Positions 46,508-56,173 of a stretch of DNA of 64,000 bases are shown piece after piece. The DNA is from Arenibacter sp. F20364. Its GTDB lineage: Bacteria; Bacteroidota; Bacteroidia; Flavobacteriales; Flavobacteriaceae. The stretch's first letter is position 1; every line of letters begins with the position of its first letter. Under the pieces are notes generated by a model. The model saw nothing but the letters and a program-made list of their open reading frames with translations, searched no databases and was not told where the DNA came from. Location: positions 1 to 64,000 of the forward strand of contig NZ_JALKBD010000015.1 in the NCBI RefSeq assembly GCF_023015905.1. Direction: 5' to 3'. The translations under genes were made by a program, and so were the position numbers.

Positions 46508-48040
46508 ATGAGTACCACTAAAAAAGCTTCCTCAGCCTTAATATCTGTTTTTCACAAAGATGGCCTAGAGCCATTGGTAAAAAAGTTTAATGAATTGGGA
46601 ATTACCATCTATTCTACAGGCGGTACTGAAACATTCATTAAGGATTTAGGAATTGATGTAGTACCTGTGGAGGACGTCACCAGCTATCCGTCTATTTTAG
46701 GAGGTAGGGTCAAAACATTGCACCCCAAGGTATTTGGCGGCATTTTGAATCGTCAGGACAACAAGAGTGATCAGGAACAATTGAAGGAATTTGAAATTCC
46801 ACAGTTGGATATTGTTATAGTAGACCTATATCCTTTTGAAAAAACAGTTGCCAGTGGGGCGTCGGAACAGGATATTATTGAAAAAATAGATATAGGTGGT
46901 ATATCTTTAATACGTGCGGCCGCCAAAAATTACAAGGATACACTTTGTGTTTCCTCCATGAACGATTACGATGAAGTTTTGGAAATGATTACCAACGGAA
47001 ATGGTAGCACTACTTTGGAAGACCGTAGACGTTTTGCGACAAAATCCTTCAATGTTTCATCGCATTATGATTCGGCCATTTTTAATTATTTCAACAAGAA
47101 CCATGAAGAAGCTGCCTTTAAATTAAGTGAAACCAACGGTCAAATTTTGCGTTATGGTGAAAACCCACATCAAAAAGGATTTTTCTTTGGTGATTTTGAC
47201 GCCATGTTCCAGAAACTTCACGGAAAGGAACTTTCCTACAACAATTTGCTGGATGTGGATGCTGCCGTAAATCTTATCCAAGAATTTAAGAATGACGCTC
47301 CCACCTTCGCTATTCTAAAACACAATAATGCCTGTGGTCTTGCAACCAGGCCAACAATCCATCAGGCCTATGTTGATGCATTGGCCGGGGATCCTGTTTC
47401 CGCTTTTGGCGGAATATTGATCAGCAATGTTGAAATAGACAAGCCAACAGCCGAAGAAATACACAATCTCTTCTGCGAAGTGGTAATCGCACCTAGTTAC
47501 ACTCCAGTTGCCTTGGACATCTTAAAAGGCAAGAAAAACAGAATTATTCTTGTACAGAATGAAGTTGAACTTCCAAAAATGACCGTTAGAACATGTTTAA
47601 ATGGTGTTCTTGTGCAGGAAAAGGATGAAAAGACCGATCAACTTTCAGACCTTAGCAATGCCACCAATAAAAAACCAACGGATAGGGAATTGGAAGATCT
47701 GATCTTTGCCTCCAAATTGTGCAAACACACAAAGAGCAACACCATTGTCCTTGCAAAAAACAAACAATTATGCGCCAGTGGAACAGGGCAAACTTCTCGT
47801 GTAGACGCTCTAAACCAGGCTATCCACAAGGCTCAATCCTTTAATTTCGACCTTAATGGGGCCGTATTGGCCAGTGACGCCTTCTTTCCTTTTCCGGATT
47901 GTGTAGAAATTGCGCATAAAAGTGGCGTCACCAGCGTTATACAACCTGGAGGTTCCATAAAGGACCAACTTAGTATCGATTATTGTAATGAAAATGGAAT
48001 TGCAATGGTAATGACAGGCACACGTCATTTTAAACATTAA
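46508..48040 (+). CDS. purH: Bifunctional AICAR transformylase / IMP cyclohydrolase
   Basis: 510 residues. The N-terminal MGS-like IMP cyclohydrolase domain has KKASSALISVFHKDGLEPLVKKFNELGITIYSTGGTETFIKDLGI and PSILGGRVKTLHPKVFGGIL. The C-terminal transformylase domain has RYGENPHQKGFFFG, AILKHNNACGLAT, DPVSAFGGIL and GIAMVMTGTRHFKH. It performs the last two steps of IMP synthesis. It is shorter than the 529-residue E. coli protein but complete. MreB follows after 55 bases, so the purH-mreB order typical of Bacteroidota is kept and read-through is likely. Confidence 0.97.
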   Translation: MSTTKKASSALISVFHKDGLEPLVKKFNELGITIYSTGGTETFIKDLGIDVVPVEDVTSYPSILGGRVKTLHPKVFGGILNRQDNKSDQEQLKEFEIPQLDIVIVDLYPFEKTVASGASEQDIIEKIDIGGISLIRAAAKNYKDTLCVSSMNDYDEVLEMITNGNGSTTLEDRRRFATKSFNVSSHYDSAIFNYFNKNHEEAAFKLSETNGQILRYGENPHQKGFFFGDFDAMFQKLHGKELSYNNLLDVDAAVNLIQEFKNDAPTFAILKHNNACGLATRPTIHQAYVDALAGDPVSAFGGILISNVEIDKPTAEEIHNLFCEVVIAPSYTPVALDILKGKKNRIILVQNEVELPKMTVRTCLNGVLVQEKDEKTDQLSDLSNATNKKPTDRELEDLIFASKLCKHTKSNTIVLAKNKQLCASGTGQTSRVDALNQAIHKAQSFNFDLNGAVLASDAFFPFPDCVEIAHKSGVTSVIQPGGSIKDQLSIDYCNENGIAMVMTGTRHFKH

Positions 48041-48095
48041 TTTTATTACTTTTAACGATCAAACTGACTTTTAAACCGAAATATAACAACATAAA

Positions 48096-49124
48096 ATGGG
48101 ATTCTTTGATTTCTTAACCGAGGAGATTGCAATAGACTTAGGTACTGCCAACACCCTCATCATTCACAACGATAAAGTAGTGGTAGACAGTCCATCTATT
48201 GTAGCCAGGGACAGAATTAGCGGCAAAATTATTGCCGTGGGCAAGGAAGCCAATATGATGCAAGGAAAGACCCATGAAAACATAAAGACCATACGGCCTT
48301 TAAAGGATGGGGTAATTGCCGATTTTGACGCCTCGGAGAAGATGATCAATATGTTCATCAAGAACATACCCGCTTTAAAGAAAAAGTGGTTTCCACCGGC
48401 TCTGAGAATGGTTATCTGTATTCCCTCAGGCATTACCGAGGTCGAAATGCGTGCCGTTAAGGAGTCCGCTGAACGCGTTAACGGAAAAGAAGTCTACCTT
48501 ATTCATGAACCAATGGCGGCTGCCATTGGTATCGGCTTGGATATAATGCAGCCCAAAGGGAACATGATCGTTGATATAGGGGGAGGTACCACTGAAATTG
48601 CGGTAATTGCCTTGGGCGGAATTGTTTGCGACAAATCGGTCAAAATTGCAGGTGATGTTTTCACAAACGATATTATCTACTATATGCGTACGCAACACAA
48701 CCTTTATGTTGGAGAGAGTACAGCGGAAAATATAAAGATTACCATTGGCTCCGCCACGGAAGACTTACAGACGCCACCAGACGAAATGTCCGTTCAAGGT
48801 AGGGATCTATTGACCGGTAAACCAAAACAAGTCTCAATTTCCTACCGTGAAATAGCCAAAGCGCTCGATAAATCAATTTTAAGGGTAGAGGATGCCGTTA
48901 TGGAAACCCTATCCCAAACACCGCCAGAACTGGCTGCGGACATCTATAATACAGGTATCTATTTAGCCGGAGGTGGGTCTATGCTCAGAGGACTCGATAG
49001 ACGTTTGTCCCAAAAAACGGATTTACCCGTATATATTGCGGAAGATCCATTAAGGGCAGTTGTAAGGGGTACCGGTATTGCTTTAAAAAACTTGGAGAGA
49101 TACAAGAGTATTTTGATCAAGTAG
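48096..49124 (+). CDS. mreB: Rod-shape-determining actin MreB
   Basis: 342 residues. The actin-like fold is shown by EEIAIDLGTANTLIIHNDKVVVDSPSIVARD (phosphate 1), the phosphate-2 loop MIVDIGGGTTEIAVIALGGIV and the adenosine motif NTGIYLAGGGSMLRGLD. It forms filaments beneath the inner membrane that guide the elongation machinery. It is the first of the mreB-mreC-mreD-mrdA-rodA series. The 113 bases to mreC carry two hairpins, while all later genes in the series overlap. Confidence 0.97.
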   Translation: MGFFDFLTEEIAIDLGTANTLIIHNDKVVVDSPSIVARDRISGKIIAVGKEANMMQGKTHENIKTIRPLKDGVIADFDASEKMINMFIKNIPALKKKWFPPALRMVICIPSGITEVEMRAVKESAERVNGKEVYLIHEPMAAAIGIGLDIMQPKGNMIVDIGGGTTEIAVIALGGIVCDKSVKIAGDVFTNDIIYYMRTQHNLYVGESTAENIKITIGSATEDLQTPPDEMSVQGRDLLTGKPKQVSISYREIAKALDKSILRVEDAVMETLSQTPPELAADIYNTGIYLAGGGSMLRGLDRRLSQKTDLPVYIAEDPLRAVVRGTGIALKNLERYKSILIK

Positions 49125-49149
49125 TTTTTTAGCACCATACAATCGGCAC

Positions 49150-49216
49150 TACCTTTTTAAAAGGTAACAAATAGCAAACAGGCCTTAATTCCTTATTGGT
49201 AATTACCCAAATAAGG
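49150..49216 (+). promoter_or_regulatory. Palindrome and hairpin in the mreB-mreC gap
   Basis: TACCTTTT/AAAAGGTA (49150-49157, 49159-49166) forms an 8-1-8 palindrome. CCTTATT at 49191-49197 pairs with AATAAGG at 49210-49216, with inner GGTAA/TTACC pairs. Neither has a terminator T run. This is the only gap over 20 bases in the mreB to rodA series. Confidence 0.45.
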
Positions 49217-49237
49217 CTTACAAAACAATTTAAGTGA

Positions 49238-50059
49238 ATGCGGCAGATTATCGACTTTATATTAAGATATAAAAATTTCTTGCTCTATCTTTTCTTGTTG
49301 ATTATATCCTTAGCGCTTACCATACAGTCCCATTCCTATCACCGTTCCAAGTACTTTAATTCCTCCAACTGGCTAACGGGCAATATCTATGAGACCACTA
49401 GCAATATAACCACCTATTTTGGCCTAGGGGAGGAAAACAAAAAATTGGTAGAGGAAAATAAGCGTTTGCGAAATCTTCTTTTTAACCAAAAAAAGCAGGA
49501 TTCCATGCAATTGGACACCGCCAATATTACGTACAAGGTCATTGCTTCCCAAGTTATCAAAAACAGTTATAGTCTACCGCGAAACTATATTACCATCAAC
49601 AAAGGAAGTGCACATGGGATAAAACCCGATATGGGTGTCATAACTGCCAATGGTATTCTGGGTATAGTAGAAAATACATCCAAAAATTTTGCAACGGTTC
49701 AAAGCATTTTGAACACTAAATCGAGGATCAACGCCAAAATCAAGAATACCAACCATTACGGCTCATTGGTTTGGAACACAAAGGACTATAACACCGTTCA
49801 ACTGGCCGACATTGAAAGATTGGTACCGTTAAAACTCGGGGACACCATTGTTACCGGTGCCAGTTCCAGCATCTTTCCGGAAAACATTCCCATTGGGATC
49901 GTCAAAAATTTCGATCTGAACAATTCCCAAAACTCGTATAATATAGATATTAAACTCTTTAACAATATGGCCACGGTTAAAAGTATTTACCTAGTGAACA
50001 ATATTCAAAGGGAAGAAATAATAGAACTAGAAGCCAAGACCAACAATGATTCGCAATAG
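49238..50059 (+). CDS. mreC: Rod-shape-determining protein MreC
   Basis: 273 residues. One N-terminal membrane helix (about residues 11-30) is followed by a coiled coil (GEENKKLVEENKRLRNLLFNQK) and the MreC beta-barrel core: ITINKGSAHGIKPDMGVITANGILGIVENTSKNFATVQSILNTKSRINAKIK. It links MreB to the periplasmic synthases. It overlaps mreD by 14 bases. Confidence 0.94.
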   Translation: MRQIIDFILRYKNFLLYLFLLIISLALTIQSHSYHRSKYFNSSNWLTGNIYETTSNITTYFGLGEENKKLVEENKRLRNLLFNQKKQDSMQLDTANITYKVIASQVIKNSYSLPRNYITINKGSAHGIKPDMGVITANGILGIVENTSKNFATVQSILNTKSRINAKIKNTNHYGSLVWNTKDYNTVQLADIERLVPLKLGDTIVTGASSSIFPENIPIGIVKNFDLNNSQNSYNIDIKLFNNMATVKSIYLVNNIQREEIIELEAKTNNDSQ

Positions 50060-50555
50060 CTACTTCATTAACATAATTAGATTTGTGCTATTGATTTTAG
50101 TGCAGGTATTAATTTTTAATAAGCTCAATTTTTTTGGATATATCAACCCTATGGTGTATATTCTATTCCTGTACTGGTATCCCATTAAGCAAAAGAGACA
50201 ATTGTTTCTTCTGTTAAGTTTTCTGCTTGGCTTTTTGGTCGATTTATTTTCGGATACCGTTGCCATACACGCGGCAGCCACCGTTACCATTGCGTATTTA
50301 AGGCCCACAATTATGCGCTTTTGTTTTGGGGTAAATTATGAATTTCAAAATTTTAAACTAACCAACACCACCAGGGCACAACAAATTACATTTTTAACGT
50401 TATTAATTATAATACACCATCTAGTTTTCTTTACCCTAGAAATTTTCAGTTTTGAAAATACTCTGTTAATTTTGAGGAAAGTATTGACTATGAGTATAGC
50501 CACATTAGTATTGTGCTTGCTATTAAGTTCACTTTTTAGTGTTAATAAAGAATGA
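50046..50555 (+). CDS. mreD: Rod-shape-determining membrane protein MreD
   Basis: 169 residues with about five membrane helices, starting FINIIRFVLLILVQVLIFNKLNFFGYINPMVYILFLYWYPI, the usual MreD opening in Bacteroidota. It overlaps mreC by 14 bases and the mrdA start by four (ATGA), so translation is coupled. The sequence is poorly conserved outside the phylum; the call rests on topology and position. Confidence 0.92.
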   Translation: MIRNSYFINIIRFVLLILVQVLIFNKLNFFGYINPMVYILFLYWYPIKQKRQLFLLLSFLLGFLVDLFSDTVAIHAAATVTIAYLRPTIMRFCFGVNYEFQNFKLTNTTRAQQITFLTLLIIIHHLVFFTLEIFSFENTLLILRKVLTMSIATLVLCLLLSSLFSVNKE

Positions 50556-52420
50556 GAAAAATCCTATTATCCTCCATTATATTATTGGTTGGAATAACTT
50601 TTATCGGTAGATTGTCCTATCTCCAGATTTTTAGTTTTTCCCCCAATCAAATATTGGAAGATCCGGCCATAAAAGCAGTTTATGATTATCCGGAAAGGGG
50701 TTATATATACGATAGAAATGGCGAATTACTGGTAGCAAACCAGCCAGCCTATGACGTTATGGTAATTCCAAGGGAGGTAAAACCGTTGGATACTCTCGAA
50801 TTTTGCAACCTGCTAGGAATTGATAAGGATAGATTTGTATCCCAGCTAAAGAAAGCCAGGGTATATTCCCCTAGACTTCCCTCTGTTCTTGTGCCTCAGC
50901 TTTCCAAAGAAGACTATGGAAGGCTTCAGGAAAAAATGCGGAGATTTGAAGGGTTCTATATTCAAAAAAGATCCTTGCGATATTACGACACCAACAGTGG
51001 TGCCAACGTTTTGGGATACATCAGCGAAGTTAACGAATGGGATTTGGAACGAAACCCATCATACGCTGCCGGGGAATTAAAGGGAACTACCGGAATTGAA
51101 AAAGAATACGAGACCATCCTAAGAGGTCGAAAAGGGGTGAAATGGATTCAAAAAGACCGATTTAACAGGGATATTGGTCCTTATAAGGACGGTGCATTGG
51201 ACACCCTCCCTGAGCAGGGAAAACAAATAACCGTCACTATAGACAAAATTCTTCAGGAATACGGCGAAAAATTGATGATTGGGAAACATGGAGGAATAGT
51301 AGCCTTGGAGCCGGCCTCCGGCGAAATACTGGCATTAATTTCAGGTCCCTCCTACGATCCCGCGCTATTGGTCGGCAGGGAAAGATCCAAGAATTATAGC
51401 AAATTACATTATGACACCATTTCAAAACCCACCTTTGACCGATCCATATTGGCGTCACAATCCCCAGGGTCGCCATTTAAGACCTTAAACGCTCTGGTAG
51501 CGCTTCAGGAAGGTGCAATTACCCCTGAAACTACTATTCATTGCTACAACGGATTCTACGTTGGAAAAAGAAAAAGAGGCTGCCATTGCGGAGGAGGGAC
51601 ACGAAATTTGAACTCTGGCATATACCTCTCCTGTAACGCGTATTTTGCGGGAGCCTTTCGTAAAATCTACGACCAATTTCCAACTTCCGCGGAAGGTATG
51701 GATGTCTGGGAAAAACACATAAAAAGCTTTGGCTTGGGAACATTTTTGGGATATGATCTTCCTACAGGAAGGCCCGGACGAATTCCAAATAAGGAGTATT
51801 ATAACCGCATTTACGGCGAAAACAGATGGTCGTCTTCCACAATAATATCCAATTCCATAGGCCAGGGGGAAGTAGAAGTAACCCCCATCCAACTAGCCAA
51901 CATGACCGCCGCCATTGCCAATAGAGGGCATTATTTTACACCACATGTACTTAAAAAAATAGGTGCTGACGATATCAGTATCCCAGAATTCACCGAGGCC
52001 AAGCATACCACTATCGACAAAAAATATTTTGAACCTGTTGTACAGGGAATGGCCGAAGTATACAAAAAAGGTACGGCCAGATGGCTCCAAATTGAAGGGA
52101 TTGAAATAGCAGGTAAAACAGGTACTGTAGAAAACTTCACAAGAATAAATGGGGTACGTACCCAACTTACCGATAACTCTGTTTTTGTTGCCTTTGCACC
52201 AGTAAACAACCCCAAAATAGCCATTGCCGTTTATATTGAAAATGGATACTTTGGGTCTCGTTATGCAGGGCACATAGCCTCTTTAATGATTGAAAAATAT
52301 TTAAAAGGCGAAATTACCAGAGTTGATCTGGAGAAAAGAATGTTGGAAAAAACGCTGGAAGAAGAATACGCAAAACCCTACAGCGGACAACCCTTTAAAA
52401 TAAATGAGCGTGTCTGGTAA
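50552..52420 (+). CDS. mrdA: Penicillin-binding protein 2
   Basis: 622 residues. One N-terminal membrane helix is followed by the dimerisation domain (DYPERGYIYDRNGELLVANQPAYDVMVIPREV) and the transpeptidase domain. The active-site motifs are SPFK near residue 306 (nucleophile Ser), SCN (YLSCNAYFAG) and KTG (AGKTGTVENF). It cross-links peptidoglycan during elongation together with RodA, whose gene overlaps its end by 17 bases. Confidence 0.96.
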   Translation: MRKILLSSIILLVGITFIGRLSYLQIFSFSPNQILEDPAIKAVYDYPERGYIYDRNGELLVANQPAYDVMVIPREVKPLDTLEFCNLLGIDKDRFVSQLKKARVYSPRLPSVLVPQLSKEDYGRLQEKMRRFEGFYIQKRSLRYYDTNSGANVLGYISEVNEWDLERNPSYAAGELKGTTGIEKEYETILRGRKGVKWIQKDRFNRDIGPYKDGALDTLPEQGKQITVTIDKILQEYGEKLMIGKHGGIVALEPASGEILALISGPSYDPALLVGRERSKNYSKLHYDTISKPTFDRSILASQSPGSPFKTLNALVALQEGAITPETTIHCYNGFYVGKRKRGCHCGGGTRNLNSGIYLSCNAYFAGAFRKIYDQFPTSAEGMDVWEKHIKSFGLGTFLGYDLPTGRPGRIPNKEYYNRIYGENRWSSSTIISNSIGQGEVEVTPIQLANMTAAIANRGHYFTPHVLKKIGADDISIPEFTEAKHTTIDKKYFEPVVQGMAEVYKKGTARWLQIEGIEIAGKTGTVENFTRINGVRTQLTDNSVFVAFAPVNNPKIAIAVYIENGYFGSRYAGHIASLMIEKYLKGEITRVDLEKRMLEKTLEEEYAKPYSGQPFKINERVW

Positions 52421-53693
52421 AAGTGTCCTTAAACGCTTGGATTGGTTTAGCGTTCTAATTTACATTTCTTTAGTCTTTATTGGTTGGGTAAATATTTATT
52501 CCAGCACCTTTACCGAGGACAACCCCTCTATATTCAACTTTGCTTCATTGCATGGAAAACAATTGTTTTTTATAGGTACAAGTGCCGTTTCCATCATTAT
52601 CATACTGGCCTTGGAGGCCAATTTCTACGAACGATTTTCCAGTCTGTTTTATATAATATCCATAGTTCTGCTATTGGGTCTATTTGTCTTTGGCAAAACT
52701 ATTGCCGGCGCAACCTCTTGGTACGACCTTGGATTTTTTAACCTACAACCCTCGGAATTTGCCAAAGTTGCCACTGCACTTGCCTTGGCCAAGTATTTAA
52801 GCGATATACAGACCGATATAAAGCGCCAGAAAGACCAAATGATCTCAATATTGATCATATTGATCCCCGCTTTCTTGATCATACCCCAGCCAGATCCAGG
52901 CAGTGCTTTGGTGTTCTTTGCCTTGATCTTTGTAATTTTTAGGGAAGGCCTCCCTCTTTACTATCTTGGAATAGGGTTTATGGTGATTCTTATATTTATT
53001 TTAACGCTGATGTTCGGTACTATTTGGATAACCATAATCCTTGGGCTATTATTGGCATTGTTCCTCCTATTGAAGAAGCCCTCCTTCAAGGTCCCTATAA
53101 TCCCGGTTGCCCTTATATATGTCGTTATAATACTCTTCTCCCTATCGGTCAATTTCGTTTTTAATTCCGTTTTTGAACAAAGACATAGGGATCGATTTAG
53201 TCTTTGGCTTCGATTGGAAAAAGACCCTAAAAAATTGGAGGAGATTAGAAAAACCATAGGCTATAATACATATCAATCCGAAAAAGCCATAGAATCAGGG
53301 GGAAAATATGGCAAGGGGTTTCTGGAGGGCACACGTACCAAAGGCGATTTTGTCCCCGAGCAACATACCGATTATATATTTAGTACCGTAGGGGAAGAAT
53401 GGGGTTTTATTGGTACCGCAACCGTCGTAATTCTCTTTACCGCCTTGCTGTTGCGCCTAGTATATTTATCCGAACGCCAAAAAAACGCTTTCAGCCGCAT
53501 GTACGGCTACGGGGTTATCTCTATTTTATTTGTGCACTATTTCATAAATATAGGCATGGTTACAGGGGTTCTGCCTACCATAGGAATACCGCTGCCCTTT
53601 TTTAGCTATGGCGGTTCCGGCTTATTATTTTTTACGGCGCTCTTGTTCATTTTCCTAAAATTGGATGCCAATAGGTTAAATGAACTAACCTAA
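52404..53693 (+). CDS. rodA: Rod-shape SEDS glycosyltransferase RodA
   Basis: 429 residues with about ten membrane helices. SEDS motifs are present: FNLQPSEFAKVATALALAKYLSD, IPQPDPGSALVFFAL and the C-terminal GVLPTIGIPLPFFSYGGSGLLFFTALLFIFLK. The large periplasmic loop contains FVPEQHTDYIFSTVGEEWGFIG. RodA polymerises glycan for cell elongation and works with PBP2. It overlaps mrdA by 17 bases and the convergent nuclease gene by four. Confidence 0.96.
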   Translation: MSVSGKSVLKRLDWFSVLIYISLVFIGWVNIYSSTFTEDNPSIFNFASLHGKQLFFIGTSAVSIIIILALEANFYERFSSLFYIISIVLLLGLFVFGKTIAGATSWYDLGFFNLQPSEFAKVATALALAKYLSDIQTDIKRQKDQMISILIILIPAFLIIPQPDPGSALVFFALIFVIFREGLPLYYLGIGFMVILIFILTLMFGTIWITIILGLLLALFLLLKKPSFKVPIIPVALIYVVIILFSLSVNFVFNSVFEQRHRDRFSLWLRLEKDPKKLEEIRKTIGYNTYQSEKAIESGGKYGKGFLEGTRTKGDFVPEQHTDYIFSTVGEEWGFIGTATVVILFTALLLRLVYLSERQKNAFSRMYGYGVISILFVHYFINIGMVTGVLPTIGIPLPFFSYGGSGLLFFTALLFIFLKLDANRLNELT

Positions 53694-54502
53694 AATCTCC
53701 AACCGCTGGTGCTAAGGCTGGCTTCCAAAATAGCCTCCTGTTCATCAGGCAAACCGGAAAAGAAATCGATCCCTGTCAATTTTTCAATTCTATCCACCGG
53801 CACCACAAAGTGATCCAATCTTTCTTCATCTTCCTGGTTGGGAAAAAGAAACCCTATAATTTTTAGGTTTTCCCCCTTCCCCTGGGCTATAATTTTATAA
53901 AAATACTTTGGAACTGCCACATCTTCCTCTCCTATACTGGACAAGCCACCTTCCAAAACCCCCGCAGTAACAACAAATAATGGCCCTTCCCTTTTGGCCC
54001 AATACCGCACCTGCTGCTCCAACCTATTCCAAATACCCGCATTAAATTCTCTATCCTGTGGCGCAATATTGCTGGTATAAAAAGTTTCATTGTAGGCGTA
54101 TTCGGAAAATCTACGATCCCCAGCTGGACACAAATGTCCCCTATCGTATCCCGAACCCCTATAGTTCCTCCAATCTGCCGATTTCGTCCTTACCTTGGGA
54201 TCCTCAAGAAAAAGAGGTCTTTTTCTATCGTCCTTGGTTAAATGGGATTTTTCCAAAACATAGGCCACCCACTCCGCCTGTTCATAAGCTTCGTTATAAG
54301 ATAGGGCAAAATGGGCGTGCTGCACTATTTCACCAGTGCTAGAACTAGGCCATAGCCATTTCGGAATTTCAGTCCTATACCCCTCCCCTTCAGGTAAGGA
54401 ATAAGGGGCGGGTGTGTAAAAATTATCGAACATCCAAAATAGGACCACACAAACTAGTAGCAGAGTGGTATAAATTATCCTATTTTTCCTATATTTATTC
54501 AT
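53690..54502 (-). CDS. Exported DNA/RNA non-specific endonuclease (NUC1 type)
   Basis: 270 residues from the ATG at 54502, which opens a membrane anchor or signal (NKYRKNRIIYTTLLLVCVVLFWMF); a longer frame adds nine residues and is rejected. The beta-beta-alpha-metal site is clear: GSGYDRGHLCPAGDRRFSEYAYNETFYTSNIAPQDREFNAGIWNRLE, with the catalytic His in DRGH and the metal-binding Asn further on. Such enzymes degrade extracellular nucleic acid. It is convergent with rodA (4-base overlap) and is its own unit. Confidence 0.93.
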   Translation of the reverse strand: MNKYRKNRIIYTTLLLVCVVLFWMFDNFYTPAPYSLPEGEGYRTEIPKWLWPSSSTGEIVQHAHFALSYNEAYEQAEWVAYVLEKSHLTKDDRKRPLFLEDPKVRTKSADWRNYRGSGYDRGHLCPAGDRRFSEYAYNETFYTSNIAPQDREFNAGIWNRLEQQVRYWAKREGPLFVVTAGVLEGGLSSIGEEDVAVPKYFYKIIAQGKGENLKIIGFLFPNQEDEERLDHFVVPVDRIEKLTGIDFFSGLPDEQEAILEASLSTSGWRF

Positions 54503-54684
54503 AGTGTAAATATAGATTAAAACTACCATTCGGAAATTTCGGCAGGTGTAAGTATTGGGCTTTTTGTACGACCAATTTTCTAAACAAAATGTTCATCACA
54601 GAATTGTTTTAACGCTCCCAATACCACCAAAGACACCTACTATATCTATTAATTTTTAATAATAAAAAAGAAAGGAAAATATTC

Positions 54685-55149
54685 ATGCTAACTTGGAAAG
54701 ACGTTATTAACTACAGTGTTAAGGGAAATCCGCCACCCGACAAAAGAGTGGAAAAAACAGAACAGGAATGGCGAGACCTATTAACTCCAGAACAATATAG
54801 AATAACAAGAAACAAAGGAACAGAAGCGCCACATAGCGGTGCCCTTTGCAGTACCCATGATGCAGGGAAGTACAGTTGTATTTGTTGTAACACTCCTTTA
54901 TTCGATTCCACAATTAAATTCAACTCCGGTACTGGCTGGCCAAGTTTTACTCAGCCCATAAAAGAAAACGCTATTAAGTACTACAAAGACTCTTCTTTTG
55001 GTATGGTTAGGGTAGAAGTAATGTGCAATACCTGTGATGCCCATTTGGGGCACGTATTTCCCGATGGACCGGAACCCAGCGGATTGCGCTATTGTATTAA
55101 TTCAGAATCCATGAAAATAGTAAAAGAAAGAGTAACAGATGAACAATAA
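54685..55149 (+). CDS. msrB: Peptide-methionine (R)-S-oxide reductase MsrB
   Basis: 154 residues. Zinc-binding pairs CICC (near residue 72) and CNTC (near residue 114) bracket the fold, with the signature FNSGTGWPSF and the catalytic Cys in GLRYCINSESM. It repairs the R epimer of methionine sulfoxide in proteins. No signal peptide is visible, so it is cytoplasmic. The msrA gene overlaps its end by 11 bases, so the pair is coupled. Confidence 0.95.
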   Translation: MLTWKDVINYSVKGNPPPDKRVEKTEQEWRDLLTPEQYRITRNKGTEAPHSGALCSTHDAGKYSCICCNTPLFDSTIKFNSGTGWPSFTQPIKENAIKYYKDSSFGMVRVEVMCNTCDAHLGHVFPDGPEPSGLRYCINSESMKIVKERVTDEQ

Positions 55150-55690
55150 AAAATTAGAAATCGCGACCATGGGCGGCGGATGCTTTTGGTGTACAGAAGC
55201 CATTTTTCAAGAGGTCAACGGTGTACAGAAGGTAATTTCGGGATATACCGGCGGAAATGCCCCAGGGAAACCAACATATAGGGAAGTTTGTTCTGGACTA
55301 ACCGGCCATGCGGAAGTGGTACAGATAACATTTGACAACAAGATCATCACCTATGAAGATATATTGCTCATTTTTATGACTTCCCATGACCCTACCACCA
55401 TAAATAGGCAGGGAGCAGACACAGGGACACAATATCGATCGGTAATATACTATCATGATAAGACCCAAAAAGAAATTGCCGGGTTGGTCCTAAAAGAAGT
55501 AGCACCCTATTACGAGCAAGCTATTGTTACGGAAATAAGTCCTTTGGGAACCTTTTATGAAGCAGAGGAGTACCATCAGGATTATTACAGAAACAATCCC
55601 ACTCAAGGCTATTGTAGCGCTGTTATTTCCCCAAAATTGAGCAAGCTCAGAAAAATGCATGCCGATAAAATTAAAAAAGTCAAGGTATAA
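55139..55690 (+). CDS. msrA: Peptide-methionine (S)-S-oxide reductase MsrA
   Basis: 183 residues. The active site GGGCFWCTEAIFQEVNGV (catalytic first Cys of CFWC) is near the N-terminus, followed by GYTGGNAPGKPTYREVCSGLTGHAEVV and FYEAEEYHQDYY. It repairs the S epimer of methionine sulfoxide. It overlaps msrB by 11 bases and is probably expressed with it. The 179 bases that follow hold no gene or recognisable terminator. Confidence 0.96.
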   Translation: MNNKKLEIATMGGGCFWCTEAIFQEVNGVQKVISGYTGGNAPGKPTYREVCSGLTGHAEVVQITFDNKIITYEDILLIFMTSHDPTTINRQGADTGTQYRSVIYYHDKTQKEIAGLVLKEVAPYYEQAIVTEISPLGTFYEAEEYHQDYYRNNPTQGYCSAVISPKLSKLRKMHADKIKKVKV

Positions 55691-55869
55691 GAACCCTTAA
55701 TACTCCAATAGCCTGGTTTAGGACCAATTACAAAGGTGCCAGATAATGTAGATGTCGTAAGGCCAATTATTAATCTCGGCTATTCCGTATATATCCAAAA
55801 CCATGGGCACCAAAAACCAATTCCGCCCGCTGAAGATATTAAGTTCATAAAGATTTAAAGGGAATAAAA

Positions 55870-56166
55870 ATGCATAACAACATAGACACAGATAATTTGA
55901 CGGTACAGCACGAAAAAGACAACAATAGATTCACCATGGCTATTAATGGTGAAATTGCCAAAGTAGTATATAAACTAGACCAAGATAAAATGTTTTTGAC
56001 CTATTCGGAGGTACCCATTAAGCTCCGGGGCAAAGGGTATGGCAAGGAACTAGTGGAGGGCACCTTTGAGCAGTTAACAAAAGAAGGATATAAGGCTGTT
56101 GCCGTGTGTTCCTACATAAAGGCCGTTGCTAGAAGAAGTGAAAAATGGAACTCTATAATTGAATAA
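55870..56166 (+). CDS. Small GNAT-family acetyltransferase (YidJ type)
   Basis: 98 residues. The short-GNAT pattern is present: FTMAINGEIAKVVYKLDQDKMFLTYSEVPIKLRGKGYGKELVEGTFEQLTKEGYKAVAVCSYIKAVARR, with the acetyl-CoA loop R-G-K-G-Y-G-K. The substrate is unknown. The stop codon is seven bases before the selO ATG, so the two genes are likely co-transcribed. Confidence 0.88.
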   Translation: MHNNIDTDNLTVQHEKDNNRFTMAINGEIAKVVYKLDQDKMFLTYSEVPIKLRGKGYGKELVEGTFEQLTKEGYKAVAVCSYIKAVARRSEKWNSIIE

Positions 56167-56173
56167 ACACCCT

